Shown: positions 1 through 6,525, counted from the first letter of the stretch. The stretch: DNA of 6,525 nucleotides from Thermaerobacter marianensis (GCA_020723725.1 DYIG01000093.1:1-6525), one strand, 5' to 3'. Notes: generated by a model from the sequence alone, not told the origin. Translations and numbers: made by a program.

Positions 1-695
1 TCATCGGGATAGCCCCACTTGACGACCCCCAGTTGGTAGTCTACATCATGGTTGATGAGCCTAAAGGGGTGTTTTATGGCGGAACTGTAGCTGCTCCCGT
101 TTTCCATGCCATAATGAAGGATGTCCTTCCCTACTTGGGGATTCAGGCCAAAGCGGGGGTTGAGAAAGAAGAGCAAACCGGGTGGCCGGTACCCGAGTTG
201 CGCCAAGAGGATCTGCCGGAGGGGCAAATGGAGGTCCCAAACCTGATAAATCTCCCTGTTGATGCCGCCAGAAACGAGGCTGTTCAGGCCGGATTCCGTC
301 TGGAGGTTTCCGGCGGCGGCAACCAGGTCCTGAGACAGGTGCCACCCCCCGGGGCAACGCTCGAACGGGGCGCGGTTATTATAGGTTACACTGATCAGGG
401 CAGGTTGCCTGGCGGGTCGGGGAAGGTGACTGTTCCCGAGCTGAGAGGCAGGTCCATCCGCCAGGCGGCAACGTGGCTGGGGAGCCTGGGCTTGAGGCTG
501 GAGGCGATCGGTTCCGGGCTGGCTGTTAGACAACAACCCGAGTCAGGCTCCCTGGTCCCGGCGGGTTCTGCGGTTCAGGTGATTTTTGCGCCACCGGAGA
601 AACCTGGGGCTGGGCAAGCGACCGGGGACGCCGGGGAATCTACCCCAACTGAAGGAGACCAGGGGCCAGCGGGTGAGGAGCAGGTTGAGCAGTGA
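1..695 (+). CDS. spoVD: SpoVD/FtsI-type class B penicillin-binding protein, C-terminal part with two PASTA domains (5' partial)
   Basis: This is the C-terminal end of a membrane-anchored D,D-transpeptidase that crosslinks peptidoglycan during division or spore cortex formation. The reading frame is open from base 3, so the gene starts upstream of the window. The first ~40 residues (DDPQLVVYIMVDEPKG, then YGGTVAAPVF) are the conserved end of the transpeptidase fold; the catalytic SxxK, SxN and KTG motifs lie outside the window. Two PASTA domains follow, at about bases 231-392 (starting VPNLINLP) and 426-596 (starting VPELRGRS). Each has the usual helix plus a QxPxxGxxxxxG-like end. A hydrophilic, Gly/Glu-rich tail of about 32 residues closes the protein. 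Its position directly before murE matches SpoVD and PbpB in Firmicutes. With only the C-terminus visible, I cannot decide between a sporulation-specific SpoVD and a general division PBP; the symbol is tentative. Confidence 0.9.
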   Translation, partial: IGIAPLDDPQLVVYIMVDEPKGVFYGGTVAAPVFHAIMKDVLPYLGIQAKAGVEKEEQTGWPVPELRQEDLPEGQMEVPNLINLPVDAARNEAVQAGFRLEVSGGGNQVLRQVPPPGATLERGAVIIGYTDQGRLPGGSGKVTVPELRGRSIRQAATWLGSLGLRLEAIGSGLAVRQQPESGSLVPAGSAVQVIFAPPEKPGAGQATGDAGESTPTEGDQGPAGEEQVEQ

Positions 696-705
696 TTATG
701 TTTAC

Positions 706-712
706 AGGGGGA
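706..712 (+). promoter_or_regulatory. Shine-Dalgarno for murE (decides TTG start)
   Basis: The run AGGGGGA lies 6 bases before TTG 719. It is better spaced than GAGGAG at 675-680, which sits 11 bases before the alternative GTG at 692. Both sites could be used. Confidence 0.55.
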
Positions 713-718
713 AGTTGC

Positions 719-2209
719 TTGAATCTTAGGGGCCTTCTTAAGGGCCTTGAAATAAGAAATATACATGGCAGCCTGGATACGCCTGTCCGGGGGGCAAGCA
801 GCGATTCCAGGAAGACCGAACCGGGTGACCTCTTCATTTGCGTTCGTGGACTGGTTTCCAATGGTCATGACTTTATTCCTGCGGCCATCGCCAGGGGGGC
901 GGCTGCCCTGCTGGTGGAGGATATCAGCAGGGCTCCCGAGGGCGTGACGGCCGTAGCCGTTCCGGATACCAGGGCAGCTATGGCCCGTGTAGCATCTAAC
1001 CTATATGATTTCCCCACCAGGGAATTGGGTTTGATCGGGGTGACGGGCACCAACGGCAAGACGACTACCGCTTTCCTTATCCGTGCCATAATGTCCCGGT
1101 TGGGCGGGGTCGGGCTTATAGGCACCGTTCACAATATCATCAGCGGGGAGATACGCCCTGTTGAGAGGACGACCCCGGAGGCCCTTGATCTGCAAAGGTT
1201 ATTCCGGGAGATGGTCAATGCCGGTGATAGGTACGCCGTGATTGAGGCTTCTTCACATGCCCTGGAGCTTCACCGGGTCGACCTATGCGAGTTCGACGTG
1301 GGGGTCTTCACCAACCTCACACGGGATCACCTCGATTTTCACGGGGATTTCGCTTCCTATCTTTTGGCTAAGGCCAAACTCTTTGAAATGCTTGGGGAGT
1401 CCTATGGCGCCAAACCTAAAGAGGGGCCAAAGTTCGCCGTTCTAAACGCTGATGATAAGTCCTCCGAGAAGTTGAGGAAGTTCTGCCGTGTCCCGGTTTA
1501 CACTTATGGAATCAAGTGCCCCGCGGATATACATGCCGGTGATATCGCGCTGAGCCCTGAGGGGTCATCCTTCACCGTGTATTCAAGGTGGGGCGATGTC
1601 AGGGTCAACCTTGCCCTTATAGGGGAGTTCAATGTCTATAACGCATTGGCGGCTTTCGCCGTGGGTATTGGGATGGGGATACCCCCTGTTGAGGTAGCCC
1701 AATCCCTTGACTCCGTGAAGGGGGTTCCGGGACGGTTTGAACTCGTCCCCGAGGCCAGGGGTTTTTCCGTAGTCGTCGATTACGCCCATACCCCTGATGG
1801 CCTGGAAAACGTGTTGCACGCGGCAAGGCGGATCGCTAAGAACCGCGTCATCACCGTCTTTGGCTGCGGGGGCGACAGGGACAAGGCCAAGAGACCTATG
1901 ATGGGCGAGATAGCGGCAAGGCTGGCGGATATATCTTTCATTACGAGTGATAACCCTAGGAGCGAGGACCCGGAGGCCATAACCCGCGAGGTGGAGGATG
2001 GCGCCAAACGGGTTGTTGGCGCCAGGTACCGTATCGTGGTAGACCGTGAACAGGCCATACTGGAAGCCATAGACGAGGCGCAGGAAGGCGACCTTGTTTT
2101 AATTGCAGGCAAGGGCCACGAGAACTATCAGGTCTTTCACGACAGGGTTATGCCCTTTGATGATAGAGAAGTTGTGCGCGAGGCACTGGCGCGGCGTTGT
2201 CAATCCTGA
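719..2209 (+). CDS. murE: UDP-MurNAc-L-Ala-D-Glu:meso-diaminopimelate ligase MurE
   Basis: This cytoplasmic ATP-dependent ligase adds the third residue of the peptidoglycan stem peptide. With the TTG 719 start it has 496 residues, normal for MurE. Motifs: DSR of the N-terminal uridine-nucleotide domain (29-31); ATP loop GTNGKTTT (110-117); EASSHAL region (from 177); DHLDFHG (203-209); an AK lysine at about 218, where Mur ligases carry a carbamylated lysine; YAHTP (355-359); GCGGDRD with KRP (382-393); DNPR (411-414); GKGHE (464-468). DNPR is the signature of meso-DAP-adding rather than lysine-adding MurE. I chose TTG 719 because LNLRGLLKGL matches the usual MurE N-terminus and a G-rich Shine-Dalgarno precedes it. 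GTG 692, overlapping the upstream stop as GTGA, would add 9 residues and remains possible. Function is near certain; the start is not. Confidence 0.96.
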   Translation: MNLRGLLKGLEIRNIHGSLDTPVRGASSDSRKTEPGDLFICVRGLVSNGHDFIPAAIARGAAALLVEDISRAPEGVTAVAVPDTRAAMARVASNLYDFPTRELGLIGVTGTNGKTTTAFLIRAIMSRLGGVGLIGTVHNIISGEIRPVERTTPEALDLQRLFREMVNAGDRYAVIEASSHALELHRVDLCEFDVGVFTNLTRDHLDFHGDFASYLLAKAKLFEMLGESYGAKPKEGPKFAVLNADDKSSEKLRKFCRVPVYTYGIKCPADIHAGDIALSPEGSSFTVYSRWGDVRVNLALIGEFNVYNALAAFAVGIGMGIPPVEVAQSLDSVKGVPGRFELVPEARGFSVVVDYAHTPDGLENVLHAARRIAKNRVITVFGCGGDRDKAKRPMMGEIAARLADISFITSDNPRSEDPEAITREVEDGAKRVVGARYRIVVDREQAILEAIDEAQEGDLVLIAGKGHENYQVFHDRVMPFDDREVVREALARRCQS

Positions 2210-2211
2210 AC

Positions 2212-2217
2212 AGGCGG
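2212..2217 (+). promoter_or_regulatory. Shine-Dalgarno for murF (decides TTG start)
   Basis: AGGCGG differs from the AGGAGG consensus at one base. It is 7 bases before TTG 2225 but only 1 base before GTG 2219, so spacing favours the TTG. Confidence 0.5.
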
Positions 2218-2224
2218 TGTGCTG

Positions 2225-3658
2225 TTGGCTAGGTATACGGTCGAGGAACTATTGAGGATAACTGGAGGCCGCCTCTTGTCAGGGGATGCAGGCACTGTGT
2301 TTTCGGGGGTGGCTGTTGACAGTCGCAAGTGCCGGGCGGGCAGCCTTTTCATAGCGCTTCCCGGCGCGCGTGTGGACGGGCACGAGTTCATAGCCGAAGC
2401 GCGGGACCGTGGCGCCGTTGCCGCGCTTGTAAGCCGGTCAGTGGATGTTGGTGGCATAGCGCTAGTTGAGGTTGGGGATACCCTGTGTGCCCTCGGGAGC
2501 CTGGCGTCGGACCATCTCAGCCGCATGAAGGCCAGGGTTATCGGGGTCACGGGGAGTGTTGGCAAGACGACGACCAAGGACATGATATCTGCGGTTCTGA
2601 ACACCGTGTACAGGGTCCTGAGTTCACCCCTTAATTACAACACCGAGGTGGGACTCCCCCTTGCCGTGTTGGAACTGGAGCCAACCCATGATATGGCTGT
2701 TCTGGAGATGGCCATGCGGGGCAGGGGGCAGATATCCTACCTGGCGGGGGTGGCGCGGCCGGTTGTGGGTGTCATCACCGTCATAGGTGAAACCCATCTG
2801 GAGATTCTCGGTAGTGTGGAGAACATCGCCCTAGCGAAAACAGAGCTGATCCAGGCCCTGCCTGAAAACGGTTTAGCCATTCTCAACGGTGACGATCCCT
2901 GGCAGAGGCGTATGGTATATCTGTCCAATGCGCCTGTACTATGGTATGGTACGGCTTCGGACTGTTCGATTACCGCGTTGGAAATAACCCCCAACGGCAC
3001 TGGAACTGTATTCGAATTGTTTTTCAAGGGTCATGAAGCGATTCAAACCCCGCCGTTCCGCACCCTAATCAATCTCCCCCTGCCGGGGGAACACCATGTT
3101 ATGGATGCGCTGGCGGCCGCCGCCGCAGGGTTGTTCATGGGGGTGGGCCCGGACGGCATTGCCAGGGGGCTTGAGGGTGTTCAGCTAACGGCCATGCGGT
3201 GTGAGATAAGGAAGGTTGGGTCTTTTATCTTTATCGACGACACCTATAACGCCAGCCCTACATCTGTCCGGGCATCGATGGATATCCTTTCAGGTTTTCT
3301 AACAGGGAGGCGGGTCGCGGTTCTCGGAGACATGCTGGAACTCGGGTCACGGGCGGTCCCCGCGCACAGGGAGGTTGGGGAGGAGGTTGCCCGACGGGGG
3401 TATGACCTGCTGGTGACGGTTGGCGACCTGTCACGATATATCGGTGAATCTGCGGTTGAGAAAGGTCTCCCGGCTGGACGTGTAAGGCATTTCGGCACCA
3501 CCCCGGAGGCGGTTTTCCACCTGCTCGAAGAACTCCGGCCGGGGGATGCCGTCCTGTTCAAGGGGTCACGGGGAATGAGGATGGAGTCTATCGTCGGGGG
3601 GCTCCAGGATGCATTGGTTGGCGCGGCTGGCAGCTCTAAGGGGGGGGAAACCGAATGA
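2225..3658 (+). CDS. murF: UDP-MurNAc-tripeptide:D-alanyl-D-alanine ligase MurF
   Basis: This cytoplasmic ATP-dependent ligase adds the D-Ala-D-Ala dipeptide and so completes the UDP-MurNAc-pentapeptide that MraY uses. With the TTG 2225 start it has 477 residues, a usual MurF length. Motifs: DSR (32-34); ATP loop TGSVGKTTTK (109-118); NYNTEVGLPL (137-146); the MRGRGQI segment and IGETHLEILGS, whose histidine is about 191; AK lysine at about 205; LPGEHHVMDALAA (286-298); DDTYNASP (338-345), highly typical of MurF; VLGDMLELG (366-374); FKGSRGMRME (445-454). GTG 2219 would add two residues but leaves almost no space after the Shine-Dalgarno. The gap to murE is about 15 bases. The stop codon overlaps the mraY start as ATGA, so translation of the two is probably coupled. 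The last codons contain the G8 run described in the findings. Confidence 0.96.
   Translation: MARYTVEELLRITGGRLLSGDAGTVFSGVAVDSRKCRAGSLFIALPGARVDGHEFIAEARDRGAVAALVSRSVDVGGIALVEVGDTLCALGSLASDHLSRMKARVIGVTGSVGKTTTKDMISAVLNTVYRVLSSPLNYNTEVGLPLAVLELEPTHDMAVLEMAMRGRGQISYLAGVARPVVGVITVIGETHLEILGSVENIALAKTELIQALPENGLAILNGDDPWQRRMVYLSNAPVLWYGTASDCSITALEITPNGTGTVFELFFKGHEAIQTPPFRTLINLPLPGEHHVMDALAAAAAGLFMGVGPDGIARGLEGVQLTAMRCEIRKVGSFIFIDDTYNASPTSVRASMDILSGFLTGRRVAVLGDMLELGSRAVPAHREVGEEVARRGYDLLVTVGDLSRYIGESAVEKGLPAGRVRHFGTTPEAVFHLLEELRPGDAVLFKGSRGMRMESIVGGLQDALVGAAGSSKGGETE
3639..3647 (+). promoter_or_regulatory. Shine-Dalgarno for mraY inside the murF 3' end (A followed by G8)
   Basis: An A and eight Gs lie 7 bases before ATG 3655 and also encode the Lys-Gly-Gly-Glu stretch near the MurF C-terminus. 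The run can pair with the anti-Shine-Dalgarno in several registers. Confidence 0.65.
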
Positions 3659-4659
3659 CTGCTGCTGCCGAAGGTGGCGTTGGCATCCTGCCATTTGTAG
3701 GGGTAACCTTCGTCATGGCCGCAGGGGCAGCCCTCCTGCTGGGACCGTTTCTTCTGCCGGTTCTGCGTGAATGGAAGATCGGTCAGTGGGTACGCGATCA
3801 GGGACCCAAGAGGCACCTTGCCAAGGCAGGCACCCCCACCATGGGGGGGTTGTTAATTCTTGGTGGCCTCCTCGTCGCTCTTGTCCCCACCCGTGTGATT
3901 TTTAATCCGGGTGTCGTAAACGCATTGATTCTCATCGGGGGTTTTGCGGCGCTGGGTTTTGCGGACGATTTCATTAAAGTCGTTCTGAAAAGGCCATTGG
4001 GTCTGAGGGCCAGGTACAAGATCGCCGGGCAGTTGGCCCTGGCGATTCTGGAAGCCTCACGGTTGGCGCAGGGGGTTGGCCCCGAGGGACAGGCAGGGAC
4101 GGTGGTCTCGATTCCCCTATTTGGTCTCTTTGATTTTGGTCAGCTTTACATACCCTTGGCCACCCTTGTGATAATTGGAACCGCCAATGCCGCTAACCTG
4201 ACAGACGGTTTAGACGGGCTACTTGCAGGGACTACTGTAATTGCGGGAGTGGCATATACCTTAATAAGCCTTGCCTCGGGGCATGAGGAGATGGCCGTTC
4301 TAGCGGCATCCCTGGCCGGGGCCAGTCTTGGTTTTCTCAGGTATAACTGTCATCCGGCGAGAGTGTTTATGGGTGATACAGGGTCTCTTGCCATAGGAGG
4401 AGCCATGGCGGCCCTGGCCCTGTTTACGAGATCAGAACTGATCCTGCCCTTGGTGGCAGGGGTCTGGGTTTTTGAAGCCCTTTCTGTGATAGTTCAGGTG
4501 GCGGCTTTCCGTTTGCTCAAGCGGCGGGTTTTGCGCATGAGCCCGCTTCACCATCATTTTGAACTGGGTGGTTGGAGCGAGTGGCGCGTGGTCCTGACTT
4601 TTTGGTTTGCCGCAGCAGTTTTTGCCGCAGCCGGTGTTCTGTTGTATGAATTCGCCTAA
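3655..4659 (+). CDS. mraY: Phospho-N-acetylmuramoyl-pentapeptide transferase MraY
   Basis: This integral membrane enzyme transfers phospho-MurNAc-pentapeptide from UDP to undecaprenyl phosphate, making lipid I on the cytoplasmic face. The product has 334 residues and roughly ten hydrophobic segments. Family motifs are intact: KAGTPTMGG (57-65); the DD pair in GFADDFIKV (104-105), part of the Mg2+ and substrate site; NLTDGLDGL (181-189) with its conserved aspartates; FMGDTGSLAIGG (238-249); and the MSPLHHHFE loop (295-303) with three histidines. ATG 3655 is well supported by the upstream G-rich Shine-Dalgarno and by its 4-base overlap with murF. The next gene is ftsW rather than murD, with only about 21 bases between stop and probable start. 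No residue expected for activity is missing as far as I can see. Confidence 0.97.
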   Translation: MTAAAEGGVGILPFVGVTFVMAAGAALLLGPFLLPVLREWKIGQWVRDQGPKRHLAKAGTPTMGGLLILGGLLVALVPTRVIFNPGVVNALILIGGFAALGFADDFIKVVLKRPLGLRARYKIAGQLALAILEASRLAQGVGPEGQAGTVVSIPLFGLFDFGQLYIPLATLVIIGTANAANLTDGLDGLLAGTTVIAGVAYTLISLASGHEEMAVLAASLAGASLGFLRYNCHPARVFMGDTGSLAIGGAMAALALFTRSELILPLVAGVWVFEALSVIVQVAAFRLLKRRVLRMSPLHHHFELGGWSEWRVVLTFWFAAAVFAAAGVLLYEFA

Positions 4660-4667
4660 AGGCGTGT

Positions 4668-4674
4668 GGGGTGG
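4668..4674 (+). promoter_or_regulatory. Shine-Dalgarno-like site for ftsW
   Basis: GGGGTGG resembles the GAGGTG part of the consensus. It ends 6 bases before GTG 4681, which supports that codon over GTG 4666. Confidence 0.45.
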
Positions 4675-4680
4675 TTCTGT

Positions 4681-5781
4681 GTGGGAAAAAAAGGGCGTCC
4701 ACCGGACCGTGGCATTCTTACCACTATACTGACCATCCTGATAGTGGGGCTGTTTATGGTCTTCAGCGCCAGCTATTACGAGGCTACCCAGGATTCCTCG
4801 GATCCTTATTATTACCTGAAGCGCCAATTGATCTGGTCCCTGATCGGGTTAGTCGCCATGTACGTCATTTCCCGGGTGGATTACTGGAAACTGGGCGGCT
4901 ATTCGCGTTACATACTTTTCATTGCAATTATTTTATTAATACTGGTAGCCATCCCCGGTATCGGCAGGGAATCGAGGGGATCACGGCGTTGGTTGGGGTT
5001 CGGCCAACTCGGTTTCCAGCCGTCCGAAGTGGCAAAATTGGCCATGGTGTTTTACCTTGCCTGGTTCTTCTCCCAGGGCAAGGTTTACGCCACCAACATA
5101 AAAAAGGGGATACTCCCCTTCCTTGGTGTCATAGGGCTTGTCGGTTTTCTCATCATGCTTCAGCCCGACCTCGGCACAGCGGTTTCCATTGCCGGTACAG
5201 GGTTCGTAATGCTCTTTGCCGCAGGTGCCCCACTGACTTACCTTGCGGGCATAATGGCTAGCGCTATCCCCGGGGTGTTCGCCCTCATCTTTACCGAGGA
5301 CTACAGGCGGAGACGGTTTCTATCATTCTTGGACCCGTGGAAAGACCCCTTGGGCACCGGTTATCACATTATACAAGGGTTATACGCCCTGGGTTCCGGC
5401 GGGTTATTCGGTTTGGGTTTGACCCAAAGCCGCCAGAAGTACTTCTACCTCCCGGAGCGCCATACGGACTTCATCTTCGCCATACTGGGTGAGGAACTCG
5501 GGTTTATCGGGAGCCTTACCCTGTTGGTGCTTTTCACGCTTTTTGCCTGGCGTGGTTATCGTGTTGCGCTGACGGCGCCGGATACAATGTCAAGTCTCCT
5601 GGCCGTGGGGCTGACGACCATGGTTCTGATTCAGGTGATAATCAACATCGGTGTGGTGACATCCATTCTTCCCATAACCGGTATTACCCTGCCTTTTGTC
5701 AGTTTCGGGGGTTCCAGTCTCGTCTTTTCCCTTGCAGGGGTTGGGCTTTTGCTGAACGTTTCCCGATACTGCCGCTATTAA
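4681..5781 (+). CDS. ftsW: SEDS-family peptidoglycan glycosyltransferase FtsW/SpoVE
   Basis: This polytopic membrane protein polymerises lipid II into glycan strands and works with a class B PBP, here probably the one encoded at the left edge. With the GTG 4681 start it has 366 residues and about ten membrane segments. Motifs: FSAS at the end of the first segment (28-31); RGSRRWL (99-105); FQPSEVAKLA (from 112); LQPDLGT (160-166); DPW (218-220); PERHTDF (258-264), whose Asp263 appears to match the essential SEDS aspartate; EELGFIG (271-277); LPITGI (330-335); PFVSFGGSSL (338-347). GTG 4666 would add five residues before the basic GKKGRPPD leader; spacing of the Shine-Dalgarno favours 4681. 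Position in the dcw cluster and length suit both FtsW and the sporulation paralogue SpoVE, which sequence alone cannot separate. An A7 run follows the start codon. Confidence 0.93.
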   Translation: MGKKGRPPDRGILTTILTILIVGLFMVFSASYYEATQDSSDPYYYLKRQLIWSLIGLVAMYVISRVDYWKLGGYSRYILFIAIILLILVAIPGIGRESRGSRRWLGFGQLGFQPSEVAKLAMVFYLAWFFSQGKVYATNIKKGILPFLGVIGLVGFLIMLQPDLGTAVSIAGTGFVMLFAAGAPLTYLAGIMASAIPGVFALIFTEDYRRRRFLSFLDPWKDPLGTGYHIIQGLYALGSGGLFGLGLTQSRQKYFYLPERHTDFIFAILGEELGFIGSLTLLVLFTLFAWRGYRVALTAPDTMSSLLAVGLTTMVLIQVIINIGVVTSILPITGITLPFVSFGGSSLVFSLAGVGLLLNVSRYCRY

Positions 5782-5788
5782 ATCGTCC

Positions 5789-5798
5789 GGGGGGTGAT
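5789..5798 (+). promoter_or_regulatory. Strong Shine-Dalgarno-like sequence overlapping the murG start
   Basis: GGGGGGTGAT matches AGGAGGTGAT at 8 of 10 bases, but it contains the likely GTG start (5794-5796) instead of preceding it. No ATG, GTG or TTG in the murG frame lies at normal spacing downstream of it. Confidence 0.4.
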
Positions 5799-6525
5799 AC
5801 CTGTAAATTTCAGAAAGGCTGGAGAGGCCCGTGTCGTGCTGACGGGCGGTGGGACAGGTGGTCACATCTACCCGGCACTTGCCATAGCCCAGAGGCTGAA
5901 GGAAAAACACGCATCGATTGAGATACTCTACGTTGGAACCCATGAGGGCATGGAAGCCGGTCTGGTGCCATCGTATGGTATTGCCTTTGAAGGGATCTCC
6001 GCCATGGGCCTGGTTGGCAAAAGGCCGGGGGATGTGGTCCGGGGCCTTGCCGCTCTTGCTCAGGGGGTAACCCAGGCCCTGTCCGTGCTACGGAATTTCC
6101 GCCCGGGGCTGGTTCTTGGCACGGGTGGGTATGTTTCGGGACCGGTCATAATGGCCGCGGCCCTGCTAAGGGTTCCCATTGCCATTCAGGAACAGAACGC
6201 CATTCCCGGAGTCACCAACCGTCTGCTCGGCCGTTTTGCACGCCTGATAATGGTCGCCTATGAGGAAGCGGCGCCTTTTTTTAGAGGACGTGCCAGGGTC
6301 CTTGTTACCGGCAACCCGGTCAGGCCGCAGGTCCTGGAGGCCGACAGGCACAATGCGCGTCTTAAGAGGGGCATTCACCCCGCTGAGAAGCTGGTGGTTA
6401 TCTTCATGGGTAGTCGCGGCTCGGCAACGGTTAACGAGGCCATATCTGAAACGATTCCCCTTCTGGCAGGCAAGGCCGGTGTGAAGGTCATATTCGCCAC
6501 GGGGCCGGCGCATTTTGACAGGGTG
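5794..6525 (+). CDS. murG: UDP-GlcNAc:lipid I N-acetylglucosaminyltransferase MurG (3' partial)
   Basis: This peripheral membrane GT-B glycosyltransferase converts lipid I to lipid II on the cytoplasmic face. The frame is open from the codon after the ftsW stop to the window end, and from GTG 5794 it encodes 244 residues of an expected ~360. Motifs: glycine loop GGGTGGH (18-24) followed by IYPALA; GTGGYVSGP (109-117); QEQN (132-135), PG (138-139) and N142; TGNPVR (172-177); a third loop MGSRGS (205-210), where many MurGs have GGSxGA. The C-terminal UDP-GlcNAc-binding half is mostly outside the window. The start is uncertain. GTG 5794 gives about 10 residues more than usual before the first strand (RVVLTGGG). 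GTG 5836 has a well-spaced GGAGAGG (5821-5827) but would remove most of that strand, so I prefer 5794. The gene begins 12 bases after ftsW. Confidence 0.93.
   Translation, partial: MIPVNFRKAGEARVVLTGGGTGGHIYPALAIAQRLKEKHASIEILYVGTHEGMEAGLVPSYGIAFEGISAMGLVGKRPGDVVRGLAALAQGVTQALSVLRNFRPGLVLGTGGYVSGPVIMAAALLRVPIAIQEQNAIPGVTNRLLGRFARLIMVAYEEAAPFFRGRARVLVTGNPVRPQVLEADRHNARLKRGIHPAEKLVVIFMGSRGSATVNEAISETIPLLAGKAGVKVIFATGPAHFDRV

Noticed and set aside
3244..3816. 190-codon open frame on the - strand across the murF/mraY junction
   Set aside because: It lies antisense to two clear genes, is rich in Ser, Pro, Arg and Thr with no recognisable motif, and is the kind of mirror frame GC-rich coding DNA gives.
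4653..4664. Small inverted repeat CGCC-TAAA-GGCG around the mraY stop
   Set aside because: A 4-bp stem with no T run and coding sequence directly after it; too weak for a terminator and easily found by chance.
4432..4827. 131-codon - strand frame over the mraY/ftsW junction, considered as a gene or murD remnant
   Set aside because: It is antisense to intact genes and has no Mur ligase motif such as a GTNGKTT-like loop.
4671..5261. 196-codon + strand open frame inside ftsW
   Set aside because: FtsW is unmistakable in the other frame. This translation is His/Arg/Cys rich, lacks membrane segments and matches no family I know; kept only as the -1 frame in the A7 note.
5590..5943. 117-codon - strand frame over the ftsW/murG junction
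   Set aside because: It is antisense to two well supported genes, with no motif and no credible start context.
1..6525. A previously undescribed system, mobile element or inserted cargo gene
   Set aside because: All of the sequence is accounted for by six standard wall-synthesis genes with gaps under 25 bases; there are no repeats, att-like sites or composition breaks that I can see.

Overview
The window is an internal piece of a division and cell wall (dcw) gene cluster. Six genes lie head to tail on the + strand with almost no space between them: the 3' end of a PASTA-containing class B penicillin-binding protein (SpoVD/FtsI type), murE, murF, mraY, ftsW/spoVE, and the first two thirds of murG. 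The first and last genes are cut by the window edges. I see no tRNA, rRNA, mobile element, CRISPR array or terminator, and no stretch over 300 bases without a gene.

The cluster points to a Gram-positive, Firmicutes-type bacterium, most likely a moderately GC-rich member of the Clostridia or a related deep lineage. The reasons are the transpeptidase with C-terminal PASTA domains directly before murE, the murE-murF-mraY order, the G-rich Shine-Dalgarno sequences, and the apparent use of TTG and GTG starts. MurE carries the DNPR motif of meso-diaminopimelate-adding enzymes, so a DAP-type peptidoglycan is expected. This placement is inference; no species can be named from the sequence alone.

The products act in one pathway. 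MurE adds meso-DAP to UDP-MurNAc-dipeptide, and MurF adds D-Ala-D-Ala. MraY moves the phospho-MurNAc-pentapeptide to undecaprenyl phosphate (lipid I), and MurG adds GlcNAc (lipid II). The SEDS protein FtsW/SpoVE polymerises lipid II, and the class B PBP crosslinks the product. Gene junctions run from a 4-base overlap (murF/mraY) to gaps of about 12-23 bases, which fits one polycistronic message with coupled translation.

This is ordinary housekeeping DNA and I do not see a novel system in it. The points worth a second look are: no murD between mraY and ftsW, where many relatives have it; a G8 run at the murF/mraY overlap that serves as Shine-Dalgarno and is also a phase-correct slippery site; an A7 run just after the ftsW start; an awkward murG start; and probable TTG starts for murE and murF.
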